The notes under the pieces: generated by a model
The model's input: the letters and a program-made list of their open reading frames with translations, nothing else
The model's database searches: none
Told to the model about the DNA's origin: nothing
Translations under genes and position numbers: made by a program
Shown here: positions 1-8,527 of the stretch, one piece after another
Numbering within the stretch: the stretch's first letter is position 1
Layout: each line of letters opens with the position of its first letter
DNA from: Bacillota bacterium
GTDB lineage: Bacteria; Bacillota; Clostridia; Acetivibrionales; DTU013
Reading direction: 5' to 3'
Assembly (NCBI GenBank): GCA_023426125.1
Contig: JAFABI010000051.1
Coordinates: 14,556-78,555 of the forward strand
Length of the DNA stretch: 64,000 nucleotides

Positions 1-272
1 CGATCTTCCTCCGCCTCGATATCGACTACCCGTATTTTAACAAAATTTTCCGCCGTGTCAACAAGCAGTATACTTCCGCTGAAAAACCTGAGGTGTAAGC
101 CCTCCATGTACATTAACACTACCGGGTCACTGACCTGGAACATATCGACTTTCTTTTCCCAGGGGGAAATCGCGATTACATCACCCGACATACTGACAAC
201 TTTACATTTCAATACATAATCAATGCTGTGAACCTGTACGGCTATCTCGCTAATTTGAGCTGGAATTCCCAT
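1..272 (-). CDS. N-terminal part of an unassigned PilZ/YcgR-like protein (partial)
   Basis: This open frame runs off the left edge, so only its first 90 codons are visible. It starts at ATG 272-270 behind a strong GGAGGT site (about 275-280). The visible part is small and beta-rich, with alternating hydrophobic residues, and has no signal peptide or membrane segment. Its pattern recalls the N-terminal domain of YcgR-type c-di-GMP flagellar brake proteins, but the diagnostic PilZ RxxxR motif would lie in the missing part. The assignment is therefore only a guess; the reading frame itself is well supported. Confidence 0.5.
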   Translation of the reverse strand, partial: MGIPAQISEIAVQVHSIDYVLKCKVVSMSGDVIAISPWEKKVDMFQVSDPVVLMYMEGLHLRFFSGSILLVDTAENFVKIRVVDIEAEED

Positions 273-374
273 GTTACCTCCCTGTAAAGCAGCAATCCTT
301 TACAATTTTAGCAAAATACCGTACAAATTTCAACAAATTTCCCTATAAACTGCCCTCATGAATTATATAGTTTC

Positions 375-511
375 GTGACTAATCAGTTCCCCCGGTTGTC
401 GTTGCGAGGAGCAAAGCGACGTGGCAATCTTTGCTTCTGACTGAGACAGCATTTATTCGATTGCCGCGCTCCACTTCGTTTCGCTCGCAATGACAGTAAC
501 TGAATAGTCAC
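375..511. repeat. MITE-like inverted-repeat element, copy 1
   Basis: The element is bounded by GTGACTAATCAG (375-386) and CTGAATAGTCAC (500-511), which are inverted repeats with one mismatch. Inside, a core (397-495) begins TGTCGTTGCGAGGAG and ends CTCGCAATGACA and could fold into a long hairpin. A second, inverted copy of the core lies at 30692-30790 with about four differences. The right end overlaps the last codon and stop of the adjoining histidine kinase gene. No transposase is nearby, so it would need one in trans, or it is an old REP/MITE. Confidence 0.8.
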
Positions 512-2553
512 ACCGTTTCATCAATCACCCGAAAAGAAACAATGGTTTTGAACAAATCGCCATCGATTTTTATGTCGAACCTCCCGCCGCAAGCCTGGGT
601 AAAATTCCGGGCAATGGCAAGTCCCAGACCGGACCCTTCGGTTGAACGAGCCTGGTCTCCCCTCACAAAGCGTTCGATGATTTCCTCCTCGTTGAAATTC
701 ATTTCATAGGCCGCCGTGTTTTTAATAATCACCGCAGCCTCCTGCTCCTTCAAAAGCAGCTCTACATATACTCTTGAGCCGGTAAGGGAATATTTGAGGG
801 CATTGGAAAACAAATTCTGGAACACCCGGTACAGCTTACTGCCGTCACTCAGAATGGATACGGGTGTTTCCGGCATATTGACCTTTATGGCAAGTCCCGA
901 CTGCACCACTTGCTCATCCATGTCCGCAAGGGTCTGCCGCACCAGCTTCCCCAAATCCAGCTTTCCCATTTCAAGCCTTATATCGCCGCTTGCTGCCTTT
1001 GACAGGTCAAAAAGGTCCTGGATCAGCGTCTTTAGCCGCTCGGATTTTTGTGAAAGAATATTTACATAATCGACGACATGGGAAGGCAGGCCGTCTTCTC
1101 TGGAAAGCAGATCCACATAACTGACAATGGATGTAAGCGGCGTTTTCAGGTCATGGGAAACATTGGTGATCAACTCCACCTTCATTCGGTCACTCTGTGT
1201 TTTTTCTTCTACAGCCCTGCCCACGCCTTCCTGTATCCGGTTGAGATTTTCCTGGACGTCATAAAGATCCGCACCGGGGTTTATTGCTCTTTTGGCCGCC
1301 ATATCACCGTTTTTCAAAGCATCAATGTGGTCAACCAGAAGCCCCATATCCTTTACTGTATTGGTATACTTGCGCAAGTACCTGTAAAGGAGATATATAC
1401 CGGCTGCTTCAAAAACCAGCGCAGGTATGGTATACTTGGACCTGTACATTCCTCCTGCAAAAATACCGATGGTAAAAAACAGAGTAAAAAACACAAGTAT
1501 GGATTCCGCAGCAATAAGCACATATACCCTTTGAAGCATTTTTTTCTGGAAGGGCTTGTTGTTTTCGTACTTCCTGTACAGCTTGATCCCGGAATGGATG
1601 ATGTTATGGGAAAATACCTTCCGCCGGTTTATCCAAAGGTCAATAAAGATCAAATACATCCACCAGAGGATAAAAACCGCCGCGACGGCTTTTTCGGTAT
1701 AAGCGTTAAGGGCGAGGACCCCGGACATGAGCCGTCCGAATATGAAAAAAACAAATATCGTCGCGAATACTTTTACTTCAACCCAAAACCAGCCGGTAAA
1801 CCTTGCAAGCTTTCCATCAAATTCATATTTGCTTTTCCTTTTAACGATGGAAACCACTGTCAAAACCACCCCCAGCAGGGAAACCGCAAGGACTCCAAAA
1901 ATCGCCAGCCGCAAGTTGTCTGCTTCTTTTTTTATCCAGAACAGGGAACTGGCTTTATAGGGGTTTTCAACAATCTCCTGCTTTACAAAAATAAGGGCTA
2001 TTGTATCTTTCAGCTTTTGATTGTCACGCACGGCAGCGCCGTTTAAAAAACGCCGCATACCGCTCTGATATCCGCTGTCAGTCCTGTATACATCAAGGAT
2101 CTGGCTGCCTTTTTTACCGGTTATTTCTTCCCCGTCGAAGTACAGATAATAATCATATCCTTCAGGCAACGCGCTTATTTCATTTTCCGAAAAAGAAAGT
2201 TTATCGGCTGTCGTATTGGCGATAATTTTTCCTGTTTTCAGGTTTTTCGCATAGTAAATAAGATTTATGCCCTCAATGTCTGCGATGGATAAAGCGCTTA
2301 CGTAATTATTATCTGCCTGCGCCTCTACAGTCGCCGCTTCCGCCAAATTCATGAATATGTTTGAAATGGTATCCTTAAATCTGATGTAATCCTTGTAATC
2401 GCTTCTCAATACGGCATAAATATCTCTGGAATTATCACGGATGCCATCCTTCAGTCCGATCCACCCGAAAAAAATAAGCAATAGAATATTTACGCCGAAA
2501 AAGAAGCATAGCCAGGCTAAAAAAGGCCTAGATTTTTTCAATTTTGTATCCAA
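508..2553 (-). CDS. VanS/PhoR-like membrane sensor histidine kinase
   Basis: This 681-residue kinase is predicted to autophosphorylate and pass the phosphate to the regulator encoded just upstream. A membrane helix lies near residues 12-35, followed by an extracytoplasmic part of about 180 residues and several more hydrophobic segments at about 215-395. The phosphoacceptor box (VSHDLKTPLTS) is near residue 465 and the C-terminal ATPase carries the G box GSGLGLAIA. No ATG precedes the first helix. The most plausible start is a TTG at 2553, which overlaps the regulator gene by 26 bases and suggests translational coupling. The stimulus is unknown. The stop codon is at the edge of the repeat element at 375-511. 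Confidence 0.85.
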   Translation of the reverse strand: MDTKLKKSRPFLAWLCFFFGVNILLLIFFGWIGLKDGIRDNSRDIYAVLRSDYKDYIRFKDTISNIFMNLAEAATVEAQADNNYVSALSIADIEGINLIYYAKNLKTGKIIANTTADKLSFSENEISALPEGYDYYLYFDGEEITGKKGSQILDVYRTDSGYQSGMRRFLNGAAVRDNQKLKDTIALIFVKQEIVENPYKASSLFWIKKEADNLRLAIFGVLAVSLLGVVLTVVSIVKRKSKYEFDGKLARFTGWFWVEVKVFATIFVFFIFGRLMSGVLALNAYTEKAVAAVFILWWMYLIFIDLWINRRKVFSHNIIHSGIKLYRKYENNKPFQKKMLQRVYVLIAAESILVFFTLFFTIGIFAGGMYRSKYTIPALVFEAAGIYLLYRYLRKYTNTVKDMGLLVDHIDALKNGDMAAKRAINPGADLYDVQENLNRIQEGVGRAVEEKTQSDRMKVELITNVSHDLKTPLTSIVSYVDLLSREDGLPSHVVDYVNILSQKSERLKTLIQDLFDLSKAASGDIRLEMGKLDLGKLVRQTLADMDEQVVQSGLAIKVNMPETPVSILSDGSKLYRVFQNLFSNALKYSLTGSRVYVELLLKEQEAAVIIKNTAAYEMNFNEEEIIERFVRGDQARSTEGSGLGLAIARNFTQACGGRFDIKIDGDLFKTIVSFRVIDETV

Positions 2554-3229
2554 TTCCCCACACCACCTTCAAATATTTGGGTTCCTTCGGGTTTATCTCG
2601 ATCTTTTCACGTATCCGCCGGATATGTACCATTACCGTATTTTCAACGCTGTGGGCCGGTTCCTCCCAGACGCGGGTATAAATCTCCTCTGCCGGAAATA
2701 TGCGTCCCGGAGTGCGAAGAAGCAGTTCAACGATCTTTGTCTCTGTCGCGGTAAGTTTTACCGGCTCTCCATCCACAGTGAGCACACGGTTTTCGATATC
2801 AAAGCACAGGCCTCCTGATTTCAGCACATTGCTTTTTTCGCACAGGTTTACATCGCCCAGGGTCATATACCTTCGCAGCTGCGATTTGACTCTTGCCATA
2901 AGCTCCATGGGGTTGAAAGGCTTTGTGACGTAATCGTCCGCTCCCAGGGACAACCCCAATATTTTGTCGGAGTCTTCGGATCTGGCCGACAATATGATGA
3001 TGGGTATGTTTTTATCCTGCCGTATCTTCATTGTCGCTGAAAGCCCGTCCAGCTTCGGCATCATGACATCCAGCAGGATCAGCTGCACGCTGTGGCTGCT
3101 GATTATGTCGAGGGCCTGCATTCCATCGTATGCCGGCATCACTTTATATCCTTCGCTTTCAAGGTTGATGGCTATCGCCTTGACAATCTCCCTGTCGTCA
3201 TCCACTACCAGAACACATGGCTTTTCCAT
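2528..3229 (-). CDS. OmpR/PhoB-family response regulator
   Basis: This 233-residue regulator has an N-terminal receiver domain with the acidic pair VVDDD, the phosphoacceptor aspartate in LLDVMMPKLDG and the lysine in VTKPFNP. A C-terminal winged helix ends with the typical VWGIGYKIE motif. It is the partner of the kinase encoded immediately downstream, whose start overlaps its stop. The ATG at 3229 is chosen over an upstream in-frame start because GGGGGTGG lies a few bases before it and the receiver domain begins directly after it. The targets are not evident; autoregulation from the site at 3323-3342 is possible. Confidence 0.88.
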   Translation of the reverse strand: MEKPCVLVVDDDREIVKAIAINLESEGYKVMPAYDGMQALDIISSHSVQLILLDVMMPKLDGLSATMKIRQDKNIPIIILSARSEDSDKILGLSLGADDYVTKPFNPMELMARVKSQLRRYMTLGDVNLCEKSNVLKSGGLCFDIENRVLTVDGEPVKLTATETKIVELLLRTPGRIFPAEEIYTRVWEEPAHSVENTVMVHIRRIREKIEINPKEPKYLKVVWGIGYKIEKI

Positions 3230-3322
3230 TCCATATCCACCCCCTTTCCTAAGTATAGCATAAACTTTCCGATCCCCAATTGCCATTTTAGCCTGACCTG
3301 CCTTACAAAAAAGTCGATGAAT

Positions 3323-3342
3323 TTCTTAAGAATATCTTACAA
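3323..3342. promoter_or_regulatory. possible response-regulator binding site
   Basis: The sequence TTCTTAAGAATATCTTACAA contains two CTTA half-sites eleven bases apart, the spacing expected for OmpR-family regulators binding one helical turn apart. It lies about 100 bases upstream of the regulator start at 3229. The role is inferred from position and spacing only. Confidence 0.3.
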
Positions 3343-3442
3343 TATGGGTAAAATGCAGCAGCTTTCCTTCCAAAAAAACCTGTGGTATACTTTTTGTATT
3401 GATATGAAAAAACCTGATGCGGGAGTGGCCATTGGGACGTAA

Positions 3443-3523
3443 GCATTCGGTGCAGGGGCGGCCATTGGCCGTCCGGTAGTTGTTTGACGTAGATTGCCTT
3501 CAGCGGACGCGCAATGCGCGCCC
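3443..3523. repeat. GC-rich inverted-repeat element, copy 1
   Basis: Two palindromic blocks, GGGGCGGCCATTGGCCGTCC and GCGGACGCGCAATGCGCGCC, flank a central GACGTAGATTGC segment. A reverse-oriented copy of the whole unit is at 48165-48247, and fragments of one block occur at 10407-10430 and 10530-10553. A partial duplicate of the GGCCATTGG core is at 3425-3435. This repeat fills most of the gap before the AraC gene. It is intergenic and REP-like, with no coding capacity. Confidence 0.75.
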
Positions 3524-3591
3524 ATGCACATACTCAGGTATGCTGCGCTACGGCATTGCAATGAAATCCAAAATTGCGCAAGGATGATTTT

Positions 3592-4488
3592 ATGACTGAG
3601 ACGCTAAAAAATAACAGCTTATATAACAAGGAGCTTCTGAATGGCAGATTTTATCCCAAATTCAGAGCCTACTATTTCAAAGAGTGGGATGGCTATAATA
3701 TGCAGTTTCATGCACATAATGCGGTGGAGATCATGTATGCCATCACCGGAAGATGTCTGGTGGAAACCAGGGATGCATCCGTTCCTTTGAAAAAGGGAGA
3801 ATTCATCCTGCTGGATGCCAATGTGGAGCACAGGTTGCAGGTGGAAAAGGACCTGCCTTGCAGGATGCTCAACGTCGAATTCGGATTTTATACGGAAAAC
3901 TCGCTGCTGCCATCCTTCGGAGATTTTGTACGCAGCAGTAAAACTCTCCAACAGTTGCTTCGTTCCGGAATGCCCCATGTTGTCCTGAGAGACAGCGATG
4001 AGATCTATGTGGCCCTGAAAAGCCTTATTATGGAGCTTGACCGGAATGACGCCACGGAAACCCATCTTGTACACCTCCTTTTTAGCCAGCTGCTGCTCCG
4101 GATCGCAAGGCTGTATTGCGAGGAAGGCGGCACCAAAAATTCGGGACCGGCGGTTATGCACGTAAAAAAGGCGATCCGCTACATCCATCAGCACTATGAC
4201 AGCGATATTCAAATCAAGGACATCGCATCCGCCGCCAACGTGCATGCCGGCTATCTTCACCGCATCTTCAAAAGCAATAGGGGCTGCACCATCAATGAAT
4301 ACCTGCTGCGCATCCGAATGGAAAAAGCAAAGTCGCTCCTGGCAAACACAGATATACAGATCTCCGACATATCCGGCTATGTGGGAATAAACAGCCGGCA
4401 ATACTTCGCATATGTTTTCAGGAAGTATACCGGATTAGCCCCCTCCTCCTACCGCAGTTCAACTACCAGGCATGTCTACAATTATTAA
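3592..4488 (+). CDS. AraC-family transcriptional regulator with N-terminal cupin
   Basis: This protein of about 298 residues has an N-terminal cupin-like sensing domain (HAHNAVEIMY, then a GEFILLDANVEH strand pair) and a C-terminal AraC domain with two helix-turn-helix units. The second ends in the family signature around QYFAYVFRKYTGLAPSSYR. Such proteins usually bind a sugar and activate neighbouring catabolic genes. The GH4 glycosidase gene begins about 110 bases downstream on the same strand and is the obvious candidate target. The ATG at 3592, behind AAGGAT, is preferred to a TTG six codons upstream. Confidence 0.85.
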   Translation: MTETLKNNSLYNKELLNGRFYPKFRAYYFKEWDGYNMQFHAHNAVEIMYAITGRCLVETRDASVPLKKGEFILLDANVEHRLQVEKDLPCRMLNVEFGFYTENSLLPSFGDFVRSSKTLQQLLRSGMPHVVLRDSDEIYVALKSLIMELDRNDATETHLVHLLFSQLLLRIARLYCEEGGTKNSGPAVMHVKKAIRYIHQHYDSDIQIKDIASAANVHAGYLHRIFKSNRGCTINEYLLRIRMEKAKSLLANTDIQISDISGYVGINSRQYFAYVFRKYTGLAPSSYRSSTTRHVYNY

Positions 4489-4556
4489 GTTAGTATTTCT
4501 TACATAATTTCACGCCTGAAGTTATCATTTTGCAAATCCCGCTCAAACAATTGATT

Positions 4557-4562
4557 TATAAT
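4557..4562 (+). promoter_or_regulatory. candidate -10 box before the GH4 gene
   Basis: A TATAAT hexamer lies 35 bases before the GH4 start. No good -35 box is found at 16-18 bases upstream, which would suit a promoter that needs the adjacent AraC-type activator. Confidence 0.35.
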
Positions 4563-4596
4563 AAAGTTAATATTTTTATATCGGGGAGGTTTTCCT

Positions 4597-6102
4597 ATGT
4601 CCTTTAAAATCGCGTTTATCGGGGCAGGAAGCATCGGCTTCACAAGAGGCCTGTTGCGGGATGTCCTGTCGGTAAATGAATTCCGCAAAATTGAAGTGGC
4701 TTTTACCGATATCAATGAGCATAATCTGGAGATGGTAACCCGGTTATGCCAGCGGGATATCGACTCCAACGGATTGGACATCAAAATACAGGCTACCACC
4801 GACCGCAAAACAGCAGTCAAAAATGCCGGATATGTTTTCAACGTTGTCAGGATCGGAGGCCTGGAGGCTTTCCAGACGGATATCGACATTCCGCTGAAAT
4901 ATGGCATCGATCAGTGTGTTGGCGATACTCTTTGTGCCGGAGGCATCATGTACGGCCAGCGGGGAATCCCGGCGGTACTGGACTTTTGCAGGGATATACG
5001 GGAAGCGGCGGCTCCGGGATGCCTGCTCCTCAATTATGCCAATCCCAATGCCATGATCACCTGGGCCTGTAACAAATACGGCGGTGTAAACACCATAGGC
5101 CTGTGTCACGGCGTCCAGGGCGGACACCAGCAAATTGCCGACGCCCTGGGTTTGAAGAAGGAGGAAGTGGACATCATTTGCGCCGGAATCAACCATCAGA
5201 CCTGGTACATCCAGGTCAGGCACAAGGGCGAGGATATGACCGGAAAGCTTTTGGAAGCATTTGAAAAGCACCCGGAATTCAGCAAGACAGAGAAGGTCCG
5301 CATTGACATGCTGAAGAGATTCGGATACTACAGCACCGAATCCAACGGACACCTGAGTGAATATGTTCCGTGGTACAGGAAGCGTCCTGAGGAAATCAAG
5401 GACTGGATCGACCTTGGCGTATGGATCAACGGGGAAACCGGAGGTTACCTGCGGGTGTGCACCGAAGGCAGAAACTGGTTTGAGACCGACTTTCCCAACT
5501 GGCTGAAGGAGCCGGCTTTGAAATACGGACAGCAGGAGCGCGGCAAAGAACATGGCTCCTATATTCTTGAAGGGCTGGAAACCGGCCGCCTGTACCGGGG
5601 GCATTTCAATGTAGTCAACAATGGCACGATAACCAATCTGCCGGACGACGCCATCGTTGAGGTTCCGGGATATGTGGACGCCAACGGAGTTAATATCCCA
5701 AGGGTCGGTGATCTGCCACTGGGCTGTGCTGCCGTTTGCAATTCCAGCATAAGCGTTCAGCGTATGGCGGTGAAAGCTGCCGTACACGGTGATGACACCC
5801 TGCTTCGTCAGGCAATGATGATGGATCCGCTGGCAGGTGCGGTATGCAACCCTCCCGAAATCTGGCAAATGGTTGATGAAATGCTGGTAACCCAGGAAAA
5901 ATGGCTGCCCCAGTATAAAACTGCCATAAAGGAAGCAAAAAAACGGCTGAAAGCGGGAAAAGCGGTCAAAACCAGGGAAGGCTACCAGGGAGCTGCCCGG
6001 TTAAAGACGAAGACGGTAGAGGAAATGTCCAGGAACAAAGAGGCTGCAAAAAAGAATGCTTCCGCTGCCGACAAGGCGGAAGAACGGCCTGCGGCAAAGT
6101 AG
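4597..6102 (+). CDS. GH4-family glycosidase (alpha-galactosidase-like, NAD and metal dependent)
   Basis: At 501 residues it is slightly longer than typical GH4 enzymes. The N-terminus is a Rossmann nucleotide-binding motif, IGAGSIGFTRGLL. Residues around 147-176 contain the conserved NYANPNAM segment and the GLCHGVQ motif that supplies the cysteine and histidine metal ligands. GH4 enzymes oxidise C3 of the sugar with NAD, eliminate the aglycone and then re-reduce. The unphosphorylated-substrate, alpha-galactosidase or alpha-glucuronidase-like branch seems more likely than the 6-phospho branch, but substrate cannot be read reliably. The last 50 residues are a lysine/alanine-rich tail beyond the fold. 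The start has a clear GGGGAGG site. Confidence 0.85.
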   Translation: MSFKIAFIGAGSIGFTRGLLRDVLSVNEFRKIEVAFTDINEHNLEMVTRLCQRDIDSNGLDIKIQATTDRKTAVKNAGYVFNVVRIGGLEAFQTDIDIPLKYGIDQCVGDTLCAGGIMYGQRGIPAVLDFCRDIREAAAPGCLLLNYANPNAMITWACNKYGGVNTIGLCHGVQGGHQQIADALGLKKEEVDIICAGINHQTWYIQVRHKGEDMTGKLLEAFEKHPEFSKTEKVRIDMLKRFGYYSTESNGHLSEYVPWYRKRPEEIKDWIDLGVWINGETGGYLRVCTEGRNWFETDFPNWLKEPALKYGQQERGKEHGSYILEGLETGRLYRGHFNVVNNGTITNLPDDAIVEVPGYVDANGVNIPRVGDLPLGCAAVCNSSISVQRMAVKAAVHGDDTLLRQAMMMDPLAGAVCNPPEIWQMVDEMLVTQEKWLPQYKTAIKEAKKRLKAGKAVKTREGYQGAARLKTKTVEEMSRNKEAAKKNASAADKAEERPAAK

Positions 6103-6132
6103 GACGGACCGCTTGACGAAGCACAAAATAGC

Positions 6133-6178
6133 AGACCATGTGAGGGCTAGGACAGCTTTGCACGGTCTATCTTTTTGT
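6133..6178 (+). terminator. probable rho-independent terminator after the GH4 gene
   Basis: An imperfect stem (AGACCATGTG pairing with GCACGGTCT, with G-U pairs) is followed by ATCTTTTTG. It lies 30 bases after the GH4 stop. Confidence 0.5.
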
Positions 6179-6260
6179 CTATCCGCTGCAATCCATATCT
6201 ATATCCATATCTATCCGCATTGTCAACATATCCAATCTATCCAATATACCAACAAGTCCA
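6178..6260 (+). repeat. pyrimidine-rich degenerate short repeats
   Basis: An 80-base stretch is made of imperfect repeats of a CTATCC/ATATCC unit. It lies directly upstream of a consensus promoter. It has no coding potential and its function is unknown; it may be replication slippage or an upstream regulatory region. Confidence 0.5.
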
Positions 6261-6289
6261 TTGACATCATCTGCCATAATGGATATAAT
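6261..6289 (+). promoter_or_regulatory. consensus sigma-A promoter for the Phd-Uma2 gene
   Basis: TTGACA, a 17-base spacer and TATAAT are all perfect matches to consensus. The -10 ends 45 bases before the start codon at 6334. Confidence 0.8.
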
Positions 6290-6333
6290 ATAAATATATC
6301 TTAGCTATTTTATCCATCATCGGAGGTGCAGCC

Positions 6334-7095
6334 ATGAAAGTAAGCTCAACGGAAATCCAGAATAATTTCGGCAAGTACCTGATCCTGGCGGGAAAAGAGG
6401 ACATCATCATAACAAAGAACGGAACCGAAGTGGCAAGGCTGACTGCCGGAGATAATATCCTTCATCAGAAAGGAATTCTGGACAGCGTTATTAAAGAAGA
6501 AGCTGTAGACTATTATGCCGCCGGCAGTGAAATTTACGGGCGGAAGGCTACATATGAAGAGTTCCTCAAGCTGACAAAGGACAATGAAGATACCCGATAC
6601 GAGTACATCGACGGAGAGATCTTCGTCATGGAATCGCCCAAAACTCCGCACCAAACTGCTCTGACTGAACTGTTCGGAGGTTTCTACAACTGGTTCCAGG
6701 GAAAAAAATGCAGGCCTCTGGTGGCCCCCTACGATATAACCTTGAAAAGAAGCAAGAAAAACATCAATGTGGTTCAACCGGACCTCATGGTGATCTGCGA
6801 CCTTGAAGAAAAGCTTGGAGAGGACGGCTATTACAAAGGCGTCCCTTCCCTGACCCTTGAAATCATCTCCGACGGCACCGCAAAAAAAGACCTGCTTAGA
6901 AAAATGAATTTGTACAAGGATACCGGGGTCCAGGAATACTGGCTGGTTGACCCTTCTTACAAATCCATCATTATTTACCGTTTCATTGATCACAACCGTA
7001 TTGACATGCGGTCATACGAAGCAGGTGTGGATGCGGTAGCCGAGTCCTTTCTGTTTGAAGGCCTGAGCATAGAAATTGATAAGGTGTTCAGGTGA
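6334..7095 (+). CDS. Phd/YefM antitoxin domain fused to a Uma2-family (DUF820) nuclease-like domain
   Basis: Residues 1-45 (SSTEIQNNFGKYL, then ITKNGTEVARL) match the DNA-binding N-terminal fold of Phd/YefM antitoxins. From about residue 75 the protein is a Uma2/DUF820 domain of the PD-(D/E)XK nuclease fold. VQPDLMVICD and LTLEIIS provide the acidic residues, and a conserved EYWLVDP segment follows. No separate toxin or antitoxin gene adjoins it. Uma2 proteins are abundant but poorly characterised; in this fusion the Phd domain may bind DNA or restrain the nuclease. The start codon follows GGAGGTGCAGCC and a perfect promoter. Confidence 0.8.
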   Translation: MKVSSTEIQNNFGKYLILAGKEDIIITKNGTEVARLTAGDNILHQKGILDSVIKEEAVDYYAAGSEIYGRKATYEEFLKLTKDNEDTRYEYIDGEIFVMESPKTPHQTALTELFGGFYNWFQGKKCRPLVAPYDITLKRSKKNINVVQPDLMVICDLEEKLGEDGYYKGVPSLTLEIISDGTAKKDLLRKMNLYKDTGVQEYWLVDPSYKSIIIYRFIDHNRIDMRSYEAGVDAVAESFLFEGLSIEIDKVFR

Positions 7096-7146
7096 AAATC
7101 CGAAGCGGTATTTTTTGAAAATGCAGGCTGCTTCAATTTTCACCTG
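7089..7146. terminator. long hairpin between convergent genes
   Basis: CAGGTGAAAAT (7089-7099) pairs perfectly with ATTTTCACCTG (7136-7146), and an inner GAAGC/GCTTC pair extends the stem. It overlaps the stop codon of the Phd-Uma2 gene and precedes the end of the convergent oxidoreductase gene, so it may terminate both ways. The U-tract is poor. Confidence 0.5.
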
Positions 7147-7160
7147 TGCCCCCGCCTTTG

Positions 7161-8201
7161 CTATTTCCCGGGAAGCTCGATCCGTTTGCCGGTTCTCGAC
7201 GATTCATAAATCGCCGTTATAATTTCCACCGGCTTTCTTCCTTCATACTGGTCGACCATCGTTTTACGGTCCTCCCGTATTGCATCCGCCATATCGCCGA
7301 TCTGCCGGATATGCCCTTCGATGCCGAAGGCTGCAGGATTGCTGAAGGTCTTGCCAGAGGTTTGCTTCACCTGGATGACCCCTGGCTGCTCCTGTCCCTG
7401 GATTGTCCAGGTGGCAATGCTGTCTTCTTCCAGAACAATGGTCCCCTTGTCGCCATTGACCTCCAGCCTGCGGGGTGAGCCGGGGTAGACAGAAGTGGTG
7501 CCCTGAATGACCCCCAGCGCACCGCACTGGAATTCTACCACCGCGGCGGCGGTATCCTCCACCTCGATTTTCCTCGCAAGGGTCCTGGTATATGCAAATA
7601 CCGACTTTACAGGTCCCATCACATACTGCAGCAGGTCTATCCCGTGAATCCCCTGGTTCATGAGAGCGCCGCCGCCATCCATCTTCCAGGTGCCCCGCCA
7701 TCCGCCTTTGTCATAATACTCCTGGGAGCGGTAATATTTCATATAGATGTCTCCGGAGATCAATTTCCCAAGCTCGCCCCGTTCTACAGTCCCCTTGAGC
7801 CTTCTAACCGCATCGGTAAAGCGAAGCTGTGAAATCACTTCCATTTTGACCTTGTTTGTCCTGCATGCTTCAATGATGGCATCCGCCTCTTCCAGGGTGA
7901 GGGCCATGGGCTTTTCCACCACAATGTGTTTGCCTGCGTTTGCAGCCTTGATTGCCAGAGGAGCATGCAGTCCGCTGGGCGTACAGATGCATACGGCATC
8001 AATTTCCTGGTTTTCCAGCATGATCTCCGCCGAATCAAAAACAGCCGAATCGTATTTTTTTGCCGCCGCAGTCCTGGAGGCTTCGTATAAATCAGTAAAT
8101 CCAACCAGTTTTGTGCCTTCCGTCGCAAGGATTGCGTTTGCATGCCAGTCCGAGATCATTCCGCAGCCAATGATGCCAAATCCGATTTCTTTTCCTTTCA
8201 C
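7161..8201 (-). CDS. Gfo/Idh/MocA-family oxidoreductase
   Basis: This NAD(P)-dependent sugar or inositol dehydrogenase-like protein has about 346 residues. Its N-terminal Rossmann fold has GFGIIGCGMISDWHA, followed by the family signature EKPMALTLEEAD around residue 100. The C-terminal half is the alpha/beta substrate domain with GGGALMNQGIHGIDLLQY, where the histidine-aspartate pair is conserved. I place the start at GTG 8201, behind AGGGG; an ATG 23 codons upstream lacks a site and would add an unusual leader. It is transcribed divergently from a sugar isomerase gene and a second family member, which suggests a shared polyol or sugar pathway. Confidence 0.82.
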   Translation of the reverse strand: MKGKEIGFGIIGCGMISDWHANAILATEGTKLVGFTDLYEASRTAAAKKYDSAVFDSAEIMLENQEIDAVCICTPSGLHAPLAIKAANAGKHIVVEKPMALTLEEADAIIEACRTNKVKMEVISQLRFTDAVRRLKGTVERGELGKLISGDIYMKYYRSQEYYDKGGWRGTWKMDGGGALMNQGIHGIDLLQYVMGPVKSVFAYTRTLARKIEVEDTAAAVVEFQCGALGVIQGTTSVYPGSPRRLEVNGDKGTIVLEEDSIATWTIQGQEQPGVIQVKQTSGKTFSNPAAFGIEGHIRQIGDMADAIREDRKTMVDQYEGRKPVEIITAIYESSRTGKRIELPGK

Positions 8202-8527
8202 TGCCACACCCCTGTCCCATGATATTCTACTATAATCATTATATAAAAACGGAGAGTATTTTCTGTGCATATTCTATGAAAAAGTTGATCAAATTGATGC
8301 GATATTATGCATCGGACAATTCGCCGACTTTTCGCAGGGTACAATTTGCGTTTCAAAATGTTTCAAATGACAAATTTGTACTATTTTATTCAACATTTAT
8401 TATATTACAAAAAACCTTCCTGTGATATTTTATTCTTAATATGACACTGTAAAAAATTAAGGCAACAAAAAATTTTGCAGTGTCTTGCTGGACAAAAAAT
8501 AATGAATTGGTGAAAGGAAGGACAGCG
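8202..8527. promoter_or_regulatory. divergent intergenic region with leader hairpin
   Basis: This AT-rich region separates two divergent sugar-metabolism genes. Several TATAAT-like hexamers occur (for example near 8228 on the minus strand and TATATT near 8401 on the plus strand), but none has a convincing -35 partner. In the rightward leader, GACACTG (8443-8449) pairs with CAGTGTC (8478-8484), and the inner A/T bases can extend this to a longer hairpin. It could be an operator or a leader structure. Confidence 0.4.

Noticed and set aside
397..495. CRISPR-like or tRNA-like palindrome
   Set aside because: It is a single long inverted repeat without regular spacers and without cloverleaf features. 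A second copy elsewhere makes it a dispersed repeat.
1078..2046. Long plus-strand open frame opposite the histidine kinase gene
   Set aside because: It is the reverse shadow of a clear kinase frame, has no ribosome site and gives a low-complexity sequence without recognisable motifs.
4744..5868. 374-codon minus-strand frame opposite the GH4 gene
   Set aside because: Shadow frame. The plus strand has a complete GH4 motif set and a proper start.
6178..6260. Possible CRISPR or direct-repeat array
   Set aside because: The units are very short and degenerate, with no repeat-spacer order.
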